Below, in pieces: positions 23,955 through 30,323 of a DNA stretch of 40,885 nucleotides (the first letter of the stretch is position 1; each line of letters opens with the position of its first letter). The position numbers were made by a program, and so were the translations under genes. The notes under the pieces were generated by a model. It saw nothing but the letters and a program-made list of their open reading frames with translations. It did no database searches and was not told the DNA's origin. Source of the stretch: E44-bin88 sp034419075 (GTDB lineage Bacteria; Chloroflexota; Dehalococcoidia; Dehalococcoidales; BS750m-G39); the NCBI GenBank assembly GCA_034419075.1, contig DAOULR010000023.1, positions 1 to 40,885 of the forward strand, written 5' to 3'.

Positions 23955-24431
23955 ATGAAAGAATTGAGCCACATGGACGAGCAGGGCCGACCCAAGATGG
24001 TGGACGTTTCGGGCAAGGCCGCCACCGAGCGTGTCGCCGTTGCCAAGGGGCTGGTCAAGATGCAGGCGGCGACCTTCAAGCGGATAAAGGAGGGGGGAGT
24101 GGAAAAGGGGGATGTGCTCGCCGTCGCGCAACTGGCGGGCATTATGGCCGCCAAAAAGACCCCTTCGCTGATACCGCTCTGCCATCCCATCCCTATCGAT
24201 GAGGTTAAGATAAATTTCGAGCTGGACGAAAAAAACAGCGCCGTCGAAATCACGGCTACTGTCAAAAGCACGGGGAGGACGGGGGTGGAGATGGAAGCGC
24301 TGACGGCCGTCGCCGTGACGGCGCTGACCATCTACGATATGGTCAAGGGGATTGACCGGGCAGCCCGCATCGAGAGCATCCGTCTGGTCAAAAAAAGTGG
24401 GGGCAAAAGCGGCGATATTACCCTTGAGTAA
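23955..24431 (+). CDS. moaC: Cyclic pyranopterin monophosphate synthase
   Basis: This 158-residue MoaC converts 3',8-cyclo-GTP to cyclic pyranopterin monophosphate, directly after MoaA. Signatures are PKMVDVSGKAATERVAVAKG (about residues 12-31), AGIMAAKKTPSLIPLCHPIPI (active-site Lys and His region) and GVEMEALTAVAVTALTIYDM. ATG 23955 was chosen over GTG 23946 because a G-rich ribosome site (AGGGGGTGGGG) precedes it and the domain starts there. Confidence 0.95.
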   Translation: MKELSHMDEQGRPKMVDVSGKAATERVAVAKGLVKMQAATFKRIKEGGVEKGDVLAVAQLAGIMAAKKTPSLIPLCHPIPIDEVKINFELDEKNSAVEITATVKSTGRTGVEMEALTAVAVTALTIYDMVKGIDRAARIESIRLVKKSGGKSGDITLE

Positions 24432-24496
24432 ACGAAATTATTGGTATATACTACACTACCAACAGTTTTTCAAGAGAACGATTTTGGGAGGGTGTC

Positions 24497-25630
24497 ATGA
24501 AACTATCATGCCTTCAGGAGAATCTTGACCGGGGACTTAACGTGGTGGGGAGAGCGGTCGCCGTCAGAACCACCCTCCCGATAACCAATAACGTCCTGCT
24601 GGCTACGGACAAATCGCGCCTAAAGCTTTCCGCCACCAACCTGGAGATGGCCATCAGCTGCTGGATTGGGGCCAAGGTGGAGGAGGAGGGTTCGATTACC
24701 GTGCCCGCTCGACTTTTAGCCGAGTTTATCAGCTCGCTGCCCAGCGAGAAGGTGGATATAGTCCTTTCCCCCCAGACCAAGACGCTGGGCTTAAAGTGCG
24801 CCCGATTTGAGGCGCGCATCAGCGGCGTGGACGCCAAGGACTTCCCCCCCATCCCCAAGGTGGAGGGGGGTATCAGCACCAAGGTCGAGGTGGAGGCGCT
24901 GAAACAGGCCATCGCCCAGGTGGCCTTCGCCGCGGCTACCGAGGAGTCAAGGCCGGTGCTGACGGGCGTCGATGCCGAGTTCGACGGCGATACGCTGACA
25001 TTAGCCGCCGCCGACGGCTTTCGCCTGGCCGTCTATAAGCTGCCCTTAGCTCAAGCCGTCACCCAGAAGACCGAGGTCATTATCCCCGCGCGCACCATGG
25101 CTGAGCTGAACCGTCTCATGGCCGAACAGGAGGAGGCGGTGGAGATTACGGTTAACCCCGAAAAGGGGCAGGCCCTGTTCCGATTAAAGGATATCGAGCT
25201 GGTGAGCCAGCTTATTCAGGGGAGCTTCCCCAACTACGGCCAGCTTATCCCCAAGAAGTACACCACCCGGACGGTCCTCGGCGTCGCCGATTTCTTGAGG
25301 GCGACCAAGACCGCCTCTATATTCGCCCGCGACGGCAGCGGTATCGTGCGGCTGGTGGTTACCCCCGGCGGCGAGATGACACCGGGCAAGGTGACGGTTT
25401 CGGCGCGTTCCGAAGAAGTCGGCGATGACGTCGGCGAGATTGACGCCATGGTCGAGGGAGAGGAGGCCAAGATTGCCTTCAACGGCAAGTACCTGACCGA
25501 CGTTTTGGGCGTGCTCCACGAGGCGCAGGTGGCGCTGGAGACGACCAATCCCTCCAGCCCCGGGGTGTTGAAACCGGTGGGCGTTGATAACTACATCCAC
25601 GTGGTTATGCCCATGTTCGTGCAGTGGTAG
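24497..25630 (+). CDS. dnaN: DNA polymerase III beta subunit (sliding clamp)
   Basis: This 377-residue clamp has three repeated domains. LPITNNVLLATD (about residues 26-37), ESRPVLTGVDAEFDG with AADGFRLAVYKLPL (about 150-185), and a C terminus ending VMPMFVQW, where the usual MPM clamp signature is kept. GGGAGGGTGTC precedes ATG. It is not next to dnaA here. A strong terminator follows. Confidence 0.95.
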   Translation: MKLSCLQENLDRGLNVVGRAVAVRTTLPITNNVLLATDKSRLKLSATNLEMAISCWIGAKVEEEGSITVPARLLAEFISSLPSEKVDIVLSPQTKTLGLKCARFEARISGVDAKDFPPIPKVEGGISTKVEVEALKQAIAQVAFAAATEESRPVLTGVDAEFDGDTLTLAAADGFRLAVYKLPLAQAVTQKTEVIIPARTMAELNRLMAEQEEAVEITVNPEKGQALFRLKDIELVSQLIQGSFPNYGQLIPKKYTTRTVLGVADFLRATKTASIFARDGSGIVRLVVTPGGEMTPGKVTVSARSEEVGDDVGEIDAMVEGEEAKIAFNGKYLTDVLGVLHEAQVALETTNPSSPGVLKPVGVDNYIHVVMPMFVQW

Positions 25631-25650
25631 AAGCTAAAGGTTAGAAAGTG

Positions 25651-25680
25651 AAGGGGAGCCTTTTGGCTCCCCTTTTTATT
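25651..25680 (+). terminator. Intrinsic terminator after dnaN
   Basis: GGGGAGCC (25653-25660), a TTTT loop and GGCTCCCC (25665-25672) are followed by TTTTTATT. The flanking AA on the other side gives only weak reverse termination for the converging DUF378 gene. Confidence 0.88.
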
Positions 25681-25717
25681 TTGGGGGTTCGGTGAAGCCA
25701 GGGCTAAGACTTCGTGC

Positions 25718-25918
25718 TTAATCGGTTAAGTAATAGACCGCAGCGATAACTCCGGCGGCGGCTACTATGATGTAAAGCAGGCGAGAAAAGATATTGACTT
25801 CCCCAAACTTTTTGCCCGTGATAAAAGCCACCAGGTCAAACTTGAATAGCCCGACCAGACCCCAGTTTAGGGCGCCTACAGCCGCAATTATTAGGCAGAC
25901 AATCGCTAGTGTTTCCAT
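25718..25918 (-). CDS. DUF378 small membrane protein
   Basis: This 66-residue protein has two hydrophobic helices and the DUF378 signature ALNWGLVGLFKFDLVAFITG (about residues 16-35), seen in YuzA-like proteins. The role is unknown. AAAGGAG lies seven bases before ATG. Its leader contains a second strong ribosome site (AAAGGAGG at 25987-25980) followed by ATG TAA, a start-stop pair. A TATAAT box at 26004-26009 could be its -10 element. Confidence 0.88.
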   Translation of the reverse strand: METLAIVCLIIAAVGALNWGLVGLFKFDLVAFITGKKFGEVNIFSRLLYIIVAAAGVIAAVYYLTD

Positions 25919-26097
25919 TTTTTACTCCTTTTTCCTCGGTTAATTAGCATTAAGATGAAGAAAGGGGATTACATTCTCACCTCCTTTCTGCTGAATTTGT
26001 CTGATTATAGCCGCCCGAATATCAGGAAATCATAAAATCCGAGAAAAAAATATAACGTTTTTGTAACATTTTGAGAATACGTGAAATAATTTTTCGG

Positions 26098-26130
26098 GGA
26101 GGGGGAGCCGAAAGGCTCCCCCTTTTTTGT
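26098..26130 (+). terminator. Strong hairpin-T terminator in the DUF378/exonuclease gap
   Basis: GGGGGAGCC (26101-26109), a GAAA tetraloop and GGCTCCCCC (26114-26122) are followed by six T residues. No plus-strand gene is visible between the dnaN terminator and here, so it may end readthrough or an unannotated short RNA. Confidence 0.8.
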
Positions 26131-26197
26131 ATACTAACCCTCCCCCTGCTGTTTAACCTTCTCCCCCTTTGGTTTATAATGGCGATGAGGAGTTGCC

Positions 26198-26689
26198 TTG
26201 CCAGCTTACCTTGAAGCCTATCTGGACATCGAAACGACGGGGCTTTCGCCGCGGCACTGCCAGATAACGGTGGTGGGGGTCCACCTTTGCCGGGGAAAGC
26301 AGAGCCGTTTCGTCCAACTGGTGGGCGATGACATCTCGGCGGAGAGCCTGCTCGAAGTCTTGCAGGGCGTGGGGATTATCTATACCTATAACGGCAGCCG
26401 CTTCGACCTGCCCTTCATCCAGAGCCGGCTGGGGATAGACCTGGCCGAAATCTTTGAGCACTGCGACCTTATGTACGACTGCTGGCAGAACAACCTGCGG
26501 GGCGGTTTCAAGGCGGTGGAGCGCCAGCTGGGCATACCCAGGCGGTTGAGGGAGGTCAATGGCCGCGAAGCGGTGAGGCTGTGGTGGCGCTATGTGAACG
26601 ATTACGACCGCCGGGCGCTGGCCGTTTTGCTGGAGTATAACCGGGAGGACGTCATCAACCTCAAGGCGCTGCGGGAGAAGCTGAGCTAG
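26198..26689 (+). CDS. RNase H-like DEDDy exonuclease domain protein (YprB-like)
   Basis: This 163-residue protein contains the exonuclease signature: DIETTGLS (residues 9-16), YNGSRFDLPF (about 65-74) and Tyr-x3-Asp in EYNREDVINL (about 147-156). All four acidic residues and the Tyr of the DEDDy class are present. It probably acts 3' to 5' on DNA or RNA. The start is TTG 26198, with TGAGGAG five bases upstream. An imperfect hairpin and T tract follow the stop. Confidence 0.88.
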   Translation: MPAYLEAYLDIETTGLSPRHCQITVVGVHLCRGKQSRFVQLVGDDISAESLLEVLQGVGIIYTYNGSRFDLPFIQSRLGIDLAEIFEHCDLMYDCWQNNLRGGFKAVERQLGIPRRLREVNGREAVRLWWRYVNDYDRRALAVLLEYNREDVINLKALREKLS

Positions 26690-26693
26690 CTTT

Positions 26694-26722
26694 AGAGGGC
26701 CGAGAGGCTCCCCTTTTTGTTT
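26694..26722 (+). terminator. Probable terminator after the exonuclease gene
   Basis: GGGCC, a GAGA loop and GGCTC (one G-U pair) are followed by CCCTTTTTGTTTT. The stem is short and imperfect. Confidence 0.5.
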
Positions 26723-26729
26723 TAATGCT

Positions 26730-26945
26730 TTATGCCTTGACAATGGCCTGGGCCGGGCACCAGTATTCTTCGGAAACACAGGTTCCGCAGTCGTTGCATT
26801 TTTCCGCATCAATGCTCACATGGTGCAGAGTCAGCTGGCGGGTGTGAAACTCGACCTGGCTCAGCTCCTCGGTAATAGCCCCCTGGGGACACTTATCAAC
26901 ACAGACTCCGCACTGCAGGCAGGCATCGGTAATCCTATAAGCCAC
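26730..26945 (-). CDS. 2[4Fe-4S] ferredoxin
   Basis: This 71-residue electron carrier has the first cluster motif CLQCGVCVDKCP (residues 9-20) and the second CNDCGTCVSEEYWCP (50-64). The second has six residues rather than three before its last Cys, as in Clostridium-like or Chromatium-type bacterial ferredoxins. It is a likely low-potential donor; the partner is unknown. It follows the cupin gene on the same strand. Confidence 0.92.
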   Translation of the reverse strand: MAYRITDACLQCGVCVDKCPQGAITEELSQVEFHTRQLTLHHVSIDAEKCNDCGTCVSEEYWCPAQAIVKA

Positions 26946-26979
26946 TTTAAACCGTTCTTTAGTTAATCATGCCCGGTTA

Positions 26980-27534
26980 TCAATAACCTTCGTCGACAAA
27001 TATCTGGCCCATCGTCTTCATCTCTTCCGGGTATTTCTCCTGCAGTTCCTTGGGTATTAGCTGATGGTAGCCTTTTTCGGTATGCCTGAGCCCCTGATTT
27101 ACCTCAATGAATATCCAGGGGCGGTGGGTTACCATAGGTCGCCAGGGGCAGTGGATAAGACCGGGTGGGATAAAGACCACGCAGCTCTTGGTAATGACAT
27201 ACCTTTCCATCTCCCTGCCCATATAGAGTTCGACCTCGGCGCCCAGGTCGTGCGGGTTCTTGGGGTCGGAGCCAATGTGAAAGAGGAGCTCGGCGTCCTT
27301 GTGGGTGTGGGGTGGGTGTCCTATACCGAGAGGGAACTTACGTTCCGGCGTAAACCACATAGCCCAGTAGTAATGGCAGCCTTTGGCATCCGAGTCATCG
27401 ATGCACATAAACGTTTCCATGGGAGGTTGAAACCCCGCCTCCCTTTGCACCCGGAAGGGCATAATCTTCTGCTCCATCGTAGGGTCATATTCGAGGATGT
27501 ATTTGGCGTATTTTCCCCCAGTTTTTCCGGCCAT
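26980..27534 (-). CDS. Cupin-like protein, paralogue 1
   Basis: This 184-residue protein has HTHKDAELLFHIGSD (His-x-His and Glu as cupin motif 1 ligands), PHDLGAEVELYMG and FIPPGLIHCPW (motif 2). It shares these blocks and its promoter with the gene at 30895-31356, so the two are paralogues. No substrate is known. AGGAGGC lies seven to eight bases before ATG. Confidence 0.82.
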   Translation of the reverse strand: MAGKTGGKYAKYILEYDPTMEQKIMPFRVQREAGFQPPMETFMCIDDSDAKGCHYYWAMWFTPERKFPLGIGHPPHTHKDAELLFHIGSDPKNPHDLGAEVELYMGREMERYVITKSCVVFIPPGLIHCPWRPMVTHRPWIFIEVNQGLRHTEKGYHQLIPKELQEKYPEEMKTMGQIFVDEGY

Positions 27535-27611
27535 TTTTTAGCCTCCTTTCTTGGGGTATCCGCAGTTGAATCAGGGTGGTAGTTTGCGTTCTATCCCCTC
27601 TGATTAATAAA

Positions 27612-27640
27612 AAGCTAAACCAAAGCTCTCCCCCTGTCAA
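27612..27640 (-). promoter_or_regulatory. Promoter of cupin paralogue 1
   Basis: TTGACA (27640-27635), a 17-base spacer containing GAGCTTTG, and TAGCTT (27617-27612). The spacer is conserved in the paralogue promoter at 31399-31428. The -35 box lies in the inverted repeat CCCCCTTGACAGGGGG (27645-27630), a possible regulator site. Confidence 0.65.
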
Positions 27641-27680
27641 GGGGGTTCCTTTTTTTGGTAGTGTATCATTTTGAGGGCTA

Positions 27681-27708
27681 TTGACATGAGAGAATACAGG
27701 GGTATAAT
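27681..27708 (+). promoter_or_regulatory. Consensus promoter for the 27.7-kb RNA region
   Basis: TTGACA (27681-27686), a 16-base spacer and TATAAT (27703-27708) are both perfect. The -10 box overlaps the left arm of the 15-bp inverted repeat. Transcription would begin near 27714. Confidence 0.75.
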
Positions 27709-27839
27709 CAAAACGGGGTAAGGGCTTATCATGAGAAGCGTTTCAAGGGACTGGCTTTGTGTTGGTCTCACAGAGCCTCTTCCGAGACCGGAAGGAACGC
27801 GAATCAGGCCAGATAGGATTCCTGCCCCGTTTTGATTAT
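27704..27839. repeat. 15-bp inverted repeat flanking the candidate RNA
   Basis: The arms ATAATCAAAACGGGG (27704-27718) and CCCCGTTTTGATTAT (27825-27839) are exact reverse complements. The outer flanks do not continue the match. Confidence 0.9.
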
Positions 27840-27840
27840 T
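27714..27840 (+). ncRNA. Candidate structured RNA with three-way junction and kissing loops
   Basis: From the predicted start, CGGGG (27714-27718) pairs with CCCCG (27825-27829). Inside, GCGTTT (27738-27743) pairs with GAACGC (27795-27800, one G-U) and encloses two hairpins. The first is GGCTTTGTG/CACAGAGCC (27753-27761/27769-27777, one G-U) with loop TTGGTCT. The second is CTTCCG/CGGAAG (27779-27784/27789-27794) with loop AGAC. GTCT in the first loop is complementary to AGAC in the second. A T-rich stretch (GTTTTGATTATT) follows. No known RNA family was recognised. It could be a riboswitch-like leader for the gene at 27841 or a free small RNA. Folding was done by eye. Confidence 0.5.
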
Positions 27841-28017
27841 ATGAGGCATACTATTGCGATTATCCTTACCGCCATAATCGTTGGTGGGATAATCTGGCTA
27901 CTGGTCATAGACGAGAGTATGCGAACGGCATTCTACCACTGGGTTGGGATAACGGTTATTCTGGGTATAGCAGCAATGATTATTTGGGCGATTTGGGGTT
28001 CACCAAAGGGAGATTAA
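27841..28017 (+). CDS. Small two-TM hydrophobic protein
   Basis: The protein has 58 residues from ATG 27841. It has two strongly hydrophobic segments (about residues 4-21 and 32-52) separated by a short charged loop (DESMRTAFYHW) and ends SPKGD. There is no ribosome site; the ATG abuts the candidate RNA. It is followed after 11 bases by the thermonuclease-like gene. The in-frame TTG at 27832 lies in the RNA's 3' arm. The function is unknown; its small size and hydrophobicity would fit a membrane-active peptide, but that is only speculation. Confidence 0.6.
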   Translation: MRHTIAIILTAIIVGGIIWLLVIDESMRTAFYHWVGITVILGIAAMIIWAIWGSPKGD

Positions 28018-28028
28018 GGGGGTGTGTT

Positions 28029-28310
28029 ATGGCTAAACATGGTGCAGTATGTATGAATGTTATAGACGGTGACACATTTGATACAGGTGCAGGAATTAGA
28101 ATACGCCTTGCGAGAGTTTACGCACCAGAAATAAATACCGAAGAAGGCAAGAAGGCTAAAAGACAATTAGAAGCATTAATACTCGGTAAATCAATTACTT
28201 ATGAGGTTGTAGCCAGAGATGATTGGGGGCGTTCTGTAGCCGAGGTTTGGGTAAATAGCCTAAACGTTAATGATGTTATGCGTTCTTACGGCTACACAGA
28301 ATCTTGGTAG
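28029..28310 (+). CDS. Thermonuclease-like (SNase-fold) protein
   Basis: This 93-residue protein has an SNase-like fold signature. VIDGDTF (about residues 10-16) matches the first metal Asp, IRLARVYAPE the second block, and DDWGRSVAEVWVN the late Arg block. The block normally reading R-x-x-x-D-A-P-E has Tyr where the metal-ligand Asp (Asp40 in staphylococcal nuclease) is expected; Glu and both Arg positions are kept. ATG 28029 has a G-rich site (AAGGGGGTG) upstream. It is short for the family and has no signal peptide. Confidence 0.75.
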   Translation: MAKHGAVCMNVIDGDTFDTGAGIRIRLARVYAPEINTEEGKKAKRQLEALILGKSITYEVVARDDWGRSVAEVWVNSLNVNDVMRSYGYTESW

Positions 28311-28443
28311 CATCCTCTGCTTCAATTATCTCTTGCTGGTTCTCTTGCTGGTTCTCTTTCAGCCACTCCATTAATTCAGACATCTTATTATCGTGTATTT
28401 CGTAAGATATAGTGTAATTGATAAGGACGTTATTACTTGGCAT
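28276..28443 (-). CDS. Small 55-residue ORF coupled to the transposase gene
   Basis: It begins MPSNNVLINYTISYEIHDNK and ends CSRKNA. ATG 28441-28443 lies one base beyond the transposase stop, and GGAG inside the transposase 3' end is well spaced. A 12-base tandem duplication (28331-28354) gives ENQQENQQE. The 3' end overlaps the thermonuclease-like gene by 35 bases on the opposite strand. No family is recognised. Confidence 0.5.
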   Translation of the reverse strand: MPSNNVLINYTISYEIHDNKMSELMEWLKENQQENQQEIIEAEDATKILCSRKNA

Positions 28444-28444
28444 T

Positions 28445-29290
28445 TCACGCTCCTATCTGCTTTAGTTTTACAATCTCCTCAAATGTCCAGATGTGGTCGC
28501 TTACCCCTGCTGCCATCGCTGGTGTCGTTGGGTAAGGGCTGGCTAGTGTGGTGTGAGGGCGGACAAAGTTATAGTGCATAAAATACAGGGCAACGGCCAA
28601 CTTATGGTTTTCTATCTTCTTTGAGAACGCATTGGTGAGCCTAGCAAAGCGCCTCATACTCATTCGCATCGTTAGATTTTGGCGCTCTGCATAGCTGGTT
28701 GAGATTTTATCGGGGTCGGGGTTGCCCTGAATGATACTCGGTCTAGCACCTAAACATTTGGCGGGGCTATATCTGGCCTCACCTTTTAGCTCTGGCCCGT
28801 ATAGCTTAACCAACATAGCGAAGTCAACATCTTCCCCAAACGCATCCTCTACCGCCGACATATAAACCCCGTGGCCGTCTGTGGTAATCTGAACACGATT
28901 AGCTAGTCGGCTTTTCAGGTCGTTCATAAACCAGTAACCATACTTAGCAGTTCGCAGGCCGACCAGCCAGCTTACTATCAGCTTGGTATCGGCATCAATG
29001 GCCGTCCAAGTCCACACATCGCCATAACCAATACGGCCTTGCTTATCTTCCGGCACATTCTTTTGCTTAGCATAGCAGAACGACCATATCTCATCACATT
29101 GAATATACTTGCTGGATAGGTTGCGTAAGCGTTTATCTTGATATGCAGCACAGGCTTTGCCGACTTCTTTTAGCAGCCTAACAACCGTATTGATAGCTGT
29201 ATCAGTTATGCGGGCGGTGCTGCGGATTGAATTGCCCTCGCATAGAACCTTTATGACTTGAGCTTGGCGTTCTATACTCAGCCTATTCAT
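28445..29290 (-). CDS. DDE transposase, IS1-like
   Basis: This 281-residue transposase has an N-terminal helix-turn-helix (STARITDTAINTVVRLLKEVG) and catalytic Asp in CDEIW. The second Asp is in TTDGHGVYM and the Glu in SYAERQNLTMRMSMRRF. The layout resembles IS1-family DDE transposases. ATG 29288-29290 was chosen; a TATAAT box ends nine bases before it, so the mRNA is nearly leaderless. I could not identify terminal inverted repeats or a target duplication around it, so the IS boundaries are unknown and it may be a remnant. Confidence 0.85.
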   Translation of the reverse strand: MNRLSIERQAQVIKVLCEGNSIRSTARITDTAINTVVRLLKEVGKACAAYQDKRLRNLSSKYIQCDEIWSFCYAKQKNVPEDKQGRIGYGDVWTWTAIDADTKLIVSWLVGLRTAKYGYWFMNDLKSRLANRVQITTDGHGVYMSAVEDAFGEDVDFAMLVKLYGPELKGEARYSPAKCLGARPSIIQGNPDPDKISTSYAERQNLTMRMSMRRFARLTNAFSKKIENHKLAVALYFMHYNFVRPHTTLASPYPTTPAMAAGVSDHIWTFEEIVKLKQIGA

Positions 29291-29299
29291 AATGACTAA

Positions 29300-29328
29300 A
29301 TTATAGCACACGCTCAAGCATTTGTCAA
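29300..29328 (-). promoter_or_regulatory. Perfect-consensus promoter of the transposase
   Basis: TTGACA (29328-29323), a 17-base spacer containing ATGCTTGAGCG, and TATAAT (29305-29300). The same 11-mer occurs twice near the promoter at 30295-30323. Confidence 0.8.
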
Positions 29329-29338
29329 GGGGTTATGG

Positions 29339-29366
29339 TTGAATTATCTCATTTTGGTAGTATAAT
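29339..29366 (+). promoter_or_regulatory. Promoter of the gene at 29386
   Basis: TTGAAT (29339-29344), a 16-base spacer and TATAAT (29361-29366). It lies 11 bp from the divergent transposase promoter. Confidence 0.65.
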
Positions 29367-29385
29367 CCTCATTAGGGAGAGAGCA

Positions 29386-29976
29386 ATGCAATATGAAATT
29401 TTCCGTGATGTACTCGTAATCGTGATAAGCGTGACGGGTGTGCTTGGTGTACTTATTGGGGGCTTGATATTCTTTCTTCTTCGTATAGCTCTAATGAAAG
29501 ATATATCGACAGCAGTTAATAAACAACTTGACGAAGAATGCCGGAGACTGCGTGCACAATCAGATGTGCAACTAGGTGTAGTCCATTGGATACAGGGGTC
29601 ATACGACAATGCTATTGATGTTACAAAAAGAGCGCTTGCAAAGGGCGGAGATGTTTTAGACGAAACCGATACAATCTTTGCTAAAAGCAACCTTGGTTTC
29701 TATTATGCAGAAAAGCACAGAAAGCAACCTTCCTGGGGCTTAAAAGAGATAGCCATAGACCTTACCAAAATCGGTTATGAGAAATATTCCCTTTCTCTTC
29801 CAGAGCTTCGGAAACCAGATTGGATAGATAACTACGTATTTGTAAAAGCAACGTTTGCACGAACTGATGATGAAAAAGAAGAGGTTGCCCAACTAATAGA
29901 CAAACTTCTTTTAAGGGGTGACTTAGAGGCAATATATACCTACTTGAAGGAAAGCAGGCAATATGTTAAACCCTAG
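29386..29976 (+). CDS. Hypothetical membrane-anchored protein
   Basis: This 196-residue AT-rich protein has one hydrophobic N-terminal helix (about residues 8-33) and a soluble helical domain that may contain TPR-like helices (VVHWIQGSYDNAIDVTKRAL, then KSNLGFYYAEKH). ATG 29386 is preceded by AGGGAGAG. No family is recognised. A hairpin (29969-29986) begins in its last codons. It is part of the accessory island. Confidence 0.65.
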   Translation: MQYEIFRDVLVIVISVTGVLGVLIGGLIFFLLRIALMKDISTAVNKQLDEECRRLRAQSDVQLGVVHWIQGSYDNAIDVTKRALAKGGDVLDETDTIFAKSNLGFYYAEKHRKQPSWGLKEIAIDLTKIGYEKYSLSLPELRKPDWIDNYVFVKATFARTDDEKEEVAQLIDKLLLRGDLEAIYTYLKESRQYVKP

Positions 29977-29986
29977 ACTTAGGGTT
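29969..29986. terminator. Weak hairpin at the 3' end of the 29386 gene
   Basis: AACCCTA/TAGGGTT with a GACT loop is a 7-bp stem that contains the stop codon. The following CATTTCTT is a poor T tract, so termination is uncertain. Confidence 0.4.
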
Positions 29987-30048
29987 CATTTCTTAACAAT
30001 TAGGGCACATTTGGTCTATTCATCTTAGTTTCCCCTATATCTAATAAC

Positions 30049-30076
30049 AGTCTAGCGCACTCAGCAAATTTGTCAA
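30049..30076 (-). promoter_or_regulatory. Promoter-like site reading antisense to the 29386 gene
   Basis: TTGACA (30076-30071), a 16-base spacer and TAGACT (30054-30049). It resembles the transposase promoter over its whole length (TTGACAAAT...GCTA). No annotated minus-strand gene lies downstream until the transposase. Confidence 0.4.
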
Positions 30077-30288
30077 GTTTTACTCCACCTAGCCGCCGCC
30101 GCTTTTTGGGCTATCTCTTTCCTGCGCTCAGGCGATAACTTCTCCGCCCTCGCCTTGCCACCCTTTAAGCCACCACGCCTGCCCATCTCTTTAGCATCAA
30201 AGCCACCTTTGAGTTGCCCCGTAGCCTCTTGAACTACCCTGAAGGCCGTAACTGCAAAGTCGTGCTCTTTTTTCTTCCGTGTAACCAT
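30073..30288 (-). CDS. Small basic GGLKGGKARA-motif protein
   Basis: This 71-residue Lys/Arg-rich protein has the centre MGRRGGLKGGKARAEKL (about residues 35-51) and ends with ERRKEIAQKAAAARW. This motif pattern is common in small hypothetical proteins of plasmids and islands; nucleic-acid binding is a reasonable guess. ATG 30286-30288 lies six bases after a -10 box and lacks a ribosome site, so the mRNA is predicted to be leaderless. Confidence 0.75.
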   Translation of the reverse strand: MVTRKKKEHDFAVTAFRVVQEATGQLKGGFDAKEMGRRGGLKGGKARAEKLSPERRKEIAQKAAAARWSKT

Positions 30289-30294
30289 ACTTAG

Positions 30295-30323
30295 ATAATA
30301 TACTATGCTTGAGCGATTGTCAA
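30295..30323 (-). promoter_or_regulatory. Promoter of the GGLKGGKARA-motif gene
   Basis: TTGACA (30323-30318), a 17-base spacer and TATTAT (30300-30295). The -10 box is six bases from ATG. Two direct copies of an 11-mer (30305-30315 and 30323-30333) flank the -35 box. Confidence 0.7.

Noticed and set aside
27785..27800. CCGGAAGGAAC resembling the SRP RNA (4.5S) apical motif
   Set aside because: The 5' side lacks the conserved CAGG internal-loop strand, and the flanking pairing does not give SRP domain IV.
27731..27835. 34-codon ORF inside the candidate RNA
   Set aside because: There is no good ribosome site, no recognisable peptide, and the same bases form strong complementary hairpins.
27704..27839. 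Retron msr-msd (inverted repeats flanking hairpins)
   Set aside because: No reverse transcriptase gene lies nearby, and typical branching-G context is not identifiable.
27759..28028. In-frame upstream extension of the thermonuclease-like ORF
   Set aside because: It overlaps the candidate RNA and the hydrophobic two-TM frame, lacks SNase similarity, and ATG 28029 has its own G-rich ribosome site.
28300..29340. Complete insertion sequence with terminal inverted repeats
   Set aside because: The transposase is clear but I could not match inverted ends or a target duplication by eye on both sides.
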